A DNA stretch of 64,000 bases, from positions 930,001 through 994,000 of the forward strand of contig NZ_LT629960.1 of NCBI RefSeq assembly GCF_900104605.1. Direction: 5' to 3'. The translations under genes and the position numbers were made by a program. Positions within the stretch are counted from its first letter, which is position 1, and the number at the start of each line of letters is the position of its first letter. The notes below the pieces were generated by a model that saw only the letters and a program-made list of their open reading frames with translations, ran no database searches and was not told the DNA's origin. This DNA is from Tidjanibacter massiliensis (lineage in GTDB: Bacteria > Bacteroidota > Bacteroidia > Bacteroidales > Rikenellaceae). Positions 61,218-64,000 of this stretch are shown here, one piece after another.

Positions 61218-62633
61218 GTGGCAAGAAAGAAGAAAGAGTTGCCCCTCATCGAGGGGCTGGAAATAACCACCCTGGCCGCCGAAGGCAAGGCTATGGGCAG
61301 ATACAACGATATGGTCGTATTCGTACCGCTCACCGTCCCGGGCGACGTGGTGGACGTGCAGATACGCAACCGGCGCAGGCGTTTCATGGAGGGGACGGTC
61401 GTCCGCTACATCGAAAAATCGCCCCTGCGTGCCGAACCCTTTTGCGAGCACTTCGGCGTTTGCGGAGGATGCAAATGGCAGAACCTCCCCTACCCCGAAC
61501 AGCTCCGCTTCAAGGAGGAACAGGTACGCGACCAGCTTACCCGGATAGGCAAGGTGGAACTTCCGCCGCTCTCGCCCATCATCGGCTCGGCCCGGACGAC
61601 GCACTACCGCAACAAACTCGAATTCACCTTCGCACCGCGGCGCTGGATGACCTACGAAGAGATAGCGGACGCCGGCGACATCGACGCGGACGCCGCACTG
61701 GGCTTCCACATTCCCGGTAGGTTCGACAAGGTACTCGACATCCGCGAATGCTGGCTGCAGCCGGCCCCCTCGAACGAAATCCGGCTGGAAACGAAACGCT
61801 TCTGCCGGGAACACGGCTACAGCTCCTACGACATCCGCGAACACCGCGGCCTGATGCGCAACCTCGTGGTGCGCACCTCCTCCACGGGCGAAGTCATGGT
61901 CATCGTCGTATTCGGCGAGGAAGACCGCGCACGCATCGGGGCCCTGCTCGACCACTTGAAGGAGCGGTTTCCGGAAATCACCTCGCTGATGTACATGGTC
62001 AATACGAAGCTGAACGACTCGACGGGCGACATCGACGCCCACCTGTGGAGCGGCCGCGACCACATCTTCGAGGAGATGGAGGGGCTGCGTTTCAAGATAG
62101 GCCCGAAGTCGTTCTACCAGACCAACTCCGCACAGGCCTACGAGCTCTACAAGGTGGCCCGCAGTTTCGCGGGGCTGACGGGCGGGGAAACCCTCTATGA
62201 CCTCTACACGGGCACCGGCACCATCGCCAACTTCGTCGCCCGCACCTGCCGGCAGGTGGTCGGCATCGAATACGTGCCGGAAGCCATCGAAGATGCAAAA
62301 TGCAATTCCCGGCTGAACGGCATCGACAACACCGCATTTTTCGCGGGCGACATGAAAGATGTGCTCGACGACGCCTTCATCGCCCGGCACGGCAGGCCCG
62401 ACGTGGTGATACTCGACCCGCCGCGGGCCGGCGTACACGAGGAGGTGCTGGAGACCATCAAACGGGCCGCCCCGCAGCGCATCGTCTACGTGAGCTGCAA
62501 CCCCGCGACGCAGGCCCGCGACCTCGCCCTCCTCGCACCGCTGTACCGTGTGACCGCCGTACAGCCCGTGGATATGTTCCCGCACACGCACCACGTAGAA
62601 AATGTCGTCCGGCTCGACAGGAATACCGACTAA
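61218..62633 (+). CDS. rlmD: 23S rRNA (uracil-C5)-methyltransferase RlmD-like
   Basis: 471 residues from GTG 61218, chosen because the family begins close to this point and the -7 box lies between it and the earlier ATG. An N-terminal TRAM domain (about 8-65) is followed by the Fe-S cluster Cys of CEHFGVCGGCKWQNL and a further Cys in IRECWLQP. The methyltransferase core has YDLYTGTGTIANFVA (SAM loop), ILDPPRAGV, and SCNPATQARDL, whose Cys is the nucleophile for uracil C5. It modifies 23S rRNA; whether at 1939 or a TrmA-like site cannot be read. Single gene followed by the M23-like gene. Confidence 0.9.
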   Translation: MARKKKELPLIEGLEITTLAAEGKAMGRYNDMVVFVPLTVPGDVVDVQIRNRRRRFMEGTVVRYIEKSPLRAEPFCEHFGVCGGCKWQNLPYPEQLRFKEEQVRDQLTRIGKVELPPLSPIIGSARTTHYRNKLEFTFAPRRWMTYEEIADAGDIDADAALGFHIPGRFDKVLDIRECWLQPAPSNEIRLETKRFCREHGYSSYDIREHRGLMRNLVVRTSSTGEVMVIVVFGEEDRARIGALLDHLKERFPEITSLMYMVNTKLNDSTGDIDAHLWSGRDHIFEEMEGLRFKIGPKSFYQTNSAQAYELYKVARSFAGLTGGETLYDLYTGTGTIANFVARTCRQVVGIEYVPEAIEDAKCNSRLNGIDNTAFFAGDMKDVLDDAFIARHGRPDVVILDPPRAGVHEEVLETIKRAAPQRIVYVSCNPATQARDLALLAPLYRVTAVQPVDMFPHTHHVENVVRLDRNTD

Positions 62634-62646
62634 AAAACATACGACC

Positions 62647-63549
62647 ATGAAAAAAGCAACCATCGCCGCAGCGCTCATGCTCGCGGCACTGCCGCTCGCC
62701 GCACAGCAGACGGGCGTTCGGGTAACCGCCCGCAATGCAGCAGACAATTCGCTGGCATTCGACGCCGCCATAACAGGATACGGCACCTTCACCATCCGCC
62801 TGGCCGTCGCCGACATTCGCAACCATGCGGGAGACGACGCCCTCACGGTCACCGTCACCACCGGCAACGAAGGGGGCGAAATTCTTTCGATCGCTCCGCA
62901 GGATGCCGCCCGACCCGTGACCGCCGACTTCTCATGGGACTGGATTAACGGAACGCTCGATGCCACGCCCGACCTCGGGTTCATCTACCGGCTGCCGATA
63001 GCCGCAGGAAAGAGCACGGCGGTGCGCTCGCTCACTCCTGCCGAAGCGGGGATGATGCGCGACAACATCGCCGATTTCCGCATGTGGGAGTTCGCCATGG
63101 AGCGGAACGAACCGGTATTTGCCATCCGAAAAGGGACGGTCATCCATGTAGAGGGCTACGACGCGGAGAACGGACAGGCAGGCGGCGGTACGATTATCGT
63201 CGAACATGCCGACGGGACGCAGGCACGCTATGCCTCGCTCCGCAGCGGTTCAGCCCTGGTCGCCCCGGGCGATACAATTTTTCCCGACACCCCGATAGCA
63301 CTGGCAGGCGAACTGCGCAGCGGAGGTTACGGTGTACAGGTAGGCCTGTACCGTTATGCCTCCAACCGCAACACCGCCCTCTATCCCCACATGATGGCCC
63401 AGACGGAGTTCATCAATCCCCTCTTCATGACCGCGACGGGCAACGGTCTGCTCACCGACGGTCAGCGGGCGACGGCCAAAACGACGAAAAAACTGTTGGA
63501 TGCCGAATCGGGCCGAACGAGTTTCTGGGAACGGGTATTCGGCCGCTGA
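62647..63549 (+). CDS. M23-like exported protein lacking the zinc ligands
   Basis: 300 residues from ATG 62647 (signal MKKATIAAALMLAALPLAAQ). Residues about 20-150 look like a beta domain. About 165-270 resemble the LytM/M23 fold: FAIRKGTVIHVEGY, GGGTIIVEHADGTQARYASL, VAPGDTIFPDTPIALAG, GGYGVQVGLYRY. In active M23 peptidases these would read YAHL and HLHFE, but here the first is YASL and the second VQVGLY, so the metal ligands are absent. It is probably a non-catalytic member, perhaps a peptidoglycan-binding or regulatory protein. It starts 13 bases after rlmD. The next gene, convergent, is only 13 bases away. Confidence 0.75.
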   Translation: MKKATIAAALMLAALPLAAQQTGVRVTARNAADNSLAFDAAITGYGTFTIRLAVADIRNHAGDDALTVTVTTGNEGGEILSIAPQDAARPVTADFSWDWINGTLDATPDLGFIYRLPIAAGKSTAVRSLTPAEAGMMRDNIADFRMWEFAMERNEPVFAIRKGTVIHVEGYDAENGQAGGGTIIVEHADGTQARYASLRSGSALVAPGDTIFPDTPIALAGELRSGGYGVQVGLYRYASNRNTALYPHMMAQTEFINPLFMTATGNGLLTDGQRATAKTTKKLLDAESGRTSFWERVFGR

Positions 63550-63562
63550 TGCAAAAGAAGCT

Positions 63563-64000
63563 CTATGAGCGGTCCCGATAGACCGCCGTGATTTCCCGGA
63601 AGAAGTGTTCGTAAGAGAGTGCTTCTTCCGCTTTTTTACGGGCGGCCGCCCCGAGCAACTCCCGCAGCTCCCTGTTCCGTATCAGTCCGCGCAGAGCCGC
63701 CGCCAAAGCCTCCGCATCGGAAGGCGGAATCAGTATGCCGTCCGTACCGGAAGCGACGAACTCCGGCTGGGCCCCGTTGTCGGTGGTAATCACTGCCCGG
63801 CCGGCCTGCATGAATTCGAGCACCGTAAGCCCGAAAGCCTCCTGCCCGACTGTCGGGACTACCCCAATATCGACCTGGCGCATAAACTGCGGCACATCGT
63901 CCAGAAAGCCCGTAAAAACGACCTTTCCGTCCAGGCCCAGCGCTTTCGCCCGGTCGCGAAGTCTCTGCTCATAGACCGGTTCTCCCTGCCCTGCGACCAA
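63563..64000 (-). CDS. GT4 family glycosyltransferase, N-terminus beyond the window
   Basis: The C-terminal 145 residues are seen; the frame is open to the right edge. VVFTGFLDDVPQFMRQVDIG, then PTVGQEAFGLTVLEFMQAGR, with the E-x7-E motif (EAFGLTVLE) that binds the nucleotide-sugar donor, and TDNGAQPEFVASGTDGILIP are the hallmarks of the GT-B family 4. It would transfer a sugar onto lipid or polysaccharide at the inner membrane. Neighbouring glycosyltransferases or LPS genes probably lie further right. Acceptor and sugar unknown. Confidence 0.9.
   Translation of the reverse strand: MVAGQGEPVYEQRLRDRAKALGLDGKVVFTGFLDDVPQFMRQVDIGVVPTVGQEAFGLTVLEFMQAGRAVITTDNGAQPEFVASGTDGILIPPSDAEALAAALRGLIRNRELRELLGAAARKKAEEALSYEHFFREITAVYRDRS

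Noticed and set aside
1-64000. tRNA, rRNA, CRISPR array, transposase, integrase or defence system
   Set aside because: No conserved T-arm sequence, repeat-spacer pattern, recombinase motif or defence-gene domain was seen on either strand.

Overview
The window reads as one stretch of a Bacteroidota chromosome, most likely order Bacteroidales. A Rikenellaceae/Alistipes-like origin is my inference from the GC-rich coding sequence and gene content; no rRNA is present to prove it. Supporting marks are a SusC/SusD pair, many Bacteroidetes-type lipoproteins, the Bacteroidetes promoter form TTG-N20-TAnnTTTG (three exact copies), an S46 dipeptidyl-peptidase and a UbiA-like protein of the futalosine-pathway type. 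I saw no tRNA, rRNA, CRISPR array, integrase or transposase.

Positions 1-6255 are an accessory surface-protein region. Two paralogous outer-membrane beta-barrel genes on the minus strand (one cut by the left edge) flank a lower-GC block. The block holds a decayed ORF behind a perfect promoter, a DUF4377-like lipoprotein, an InlB-type repeat lipoprotein, a two-domain DUF4377-like lipoprotein and a DUF4988/BACON/BspA-LRR protein. Only the first lipoprotein has an intact leader. The others have their secretion leaders broken by a frameshift in an A tract, an in-frame TGA, or a lost start plus a frameshift. A candidate structured RNA lies at 2881-2998.

6256-17090 is mostly housekeeping: MATE exporter, BASS-family transporter, Der GTPase, a lipoprotein, a beta-barrel followed closely by PhoH, Xaa-His dipeptidase PepD, a diacylglycerol-kinase-like protein and an HdeD-like membrane protein.

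17093-27130 is a polysaccharide utilisation locus read leftward in the order GH130 phosphorylase, MFS permease, large lipoprotein of unassigned family, SusC, SusD, FIVAR-LamG lipoprotein. A beta-mannoside such as mannan or N-glycan core is the most likely substrate, judged from GH130 alone. Next to it are a self-standing TonB-receptor-like beta-barrel protein and a LytS/LytTR two-component pair in the same direction (27518-32394).

32571-53048 is core metabolism and envelope: gamma-carbonic anhydrase, aspartyl-protease-like lipoprotein and MazG in one operon, a serine-dehydratase-like protein, a beta-barrel, PheT, an ACT-like protein, the UbiA-like prenyltransferase, LepA, an L,D-transpeptidase-like protein, a quinone-oxidoreductase-like MDR enzyme, a heterodimeric ABC exporter, a small Cys-rich protein, a Prx6-type peroxiredoxin, a RimK-like ATP-grasp ligase and a Ca/Na antiporter.

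53185-64000 carries an LEA14-like lipoprotein, a DPP11-type S46 peptidase, Maf, a DUF4468 protein, a tight TrmD-LpxB-FAH operon, an MBL hydrolase, RlmD, an M23-like protein lacking its metal ligands and the 3' end of a GT4 glycosyltransferase. Most convergent gene pairs are separated by a long, nearly loop-less perfect inverted repeat acting as a bidirectional terminator.
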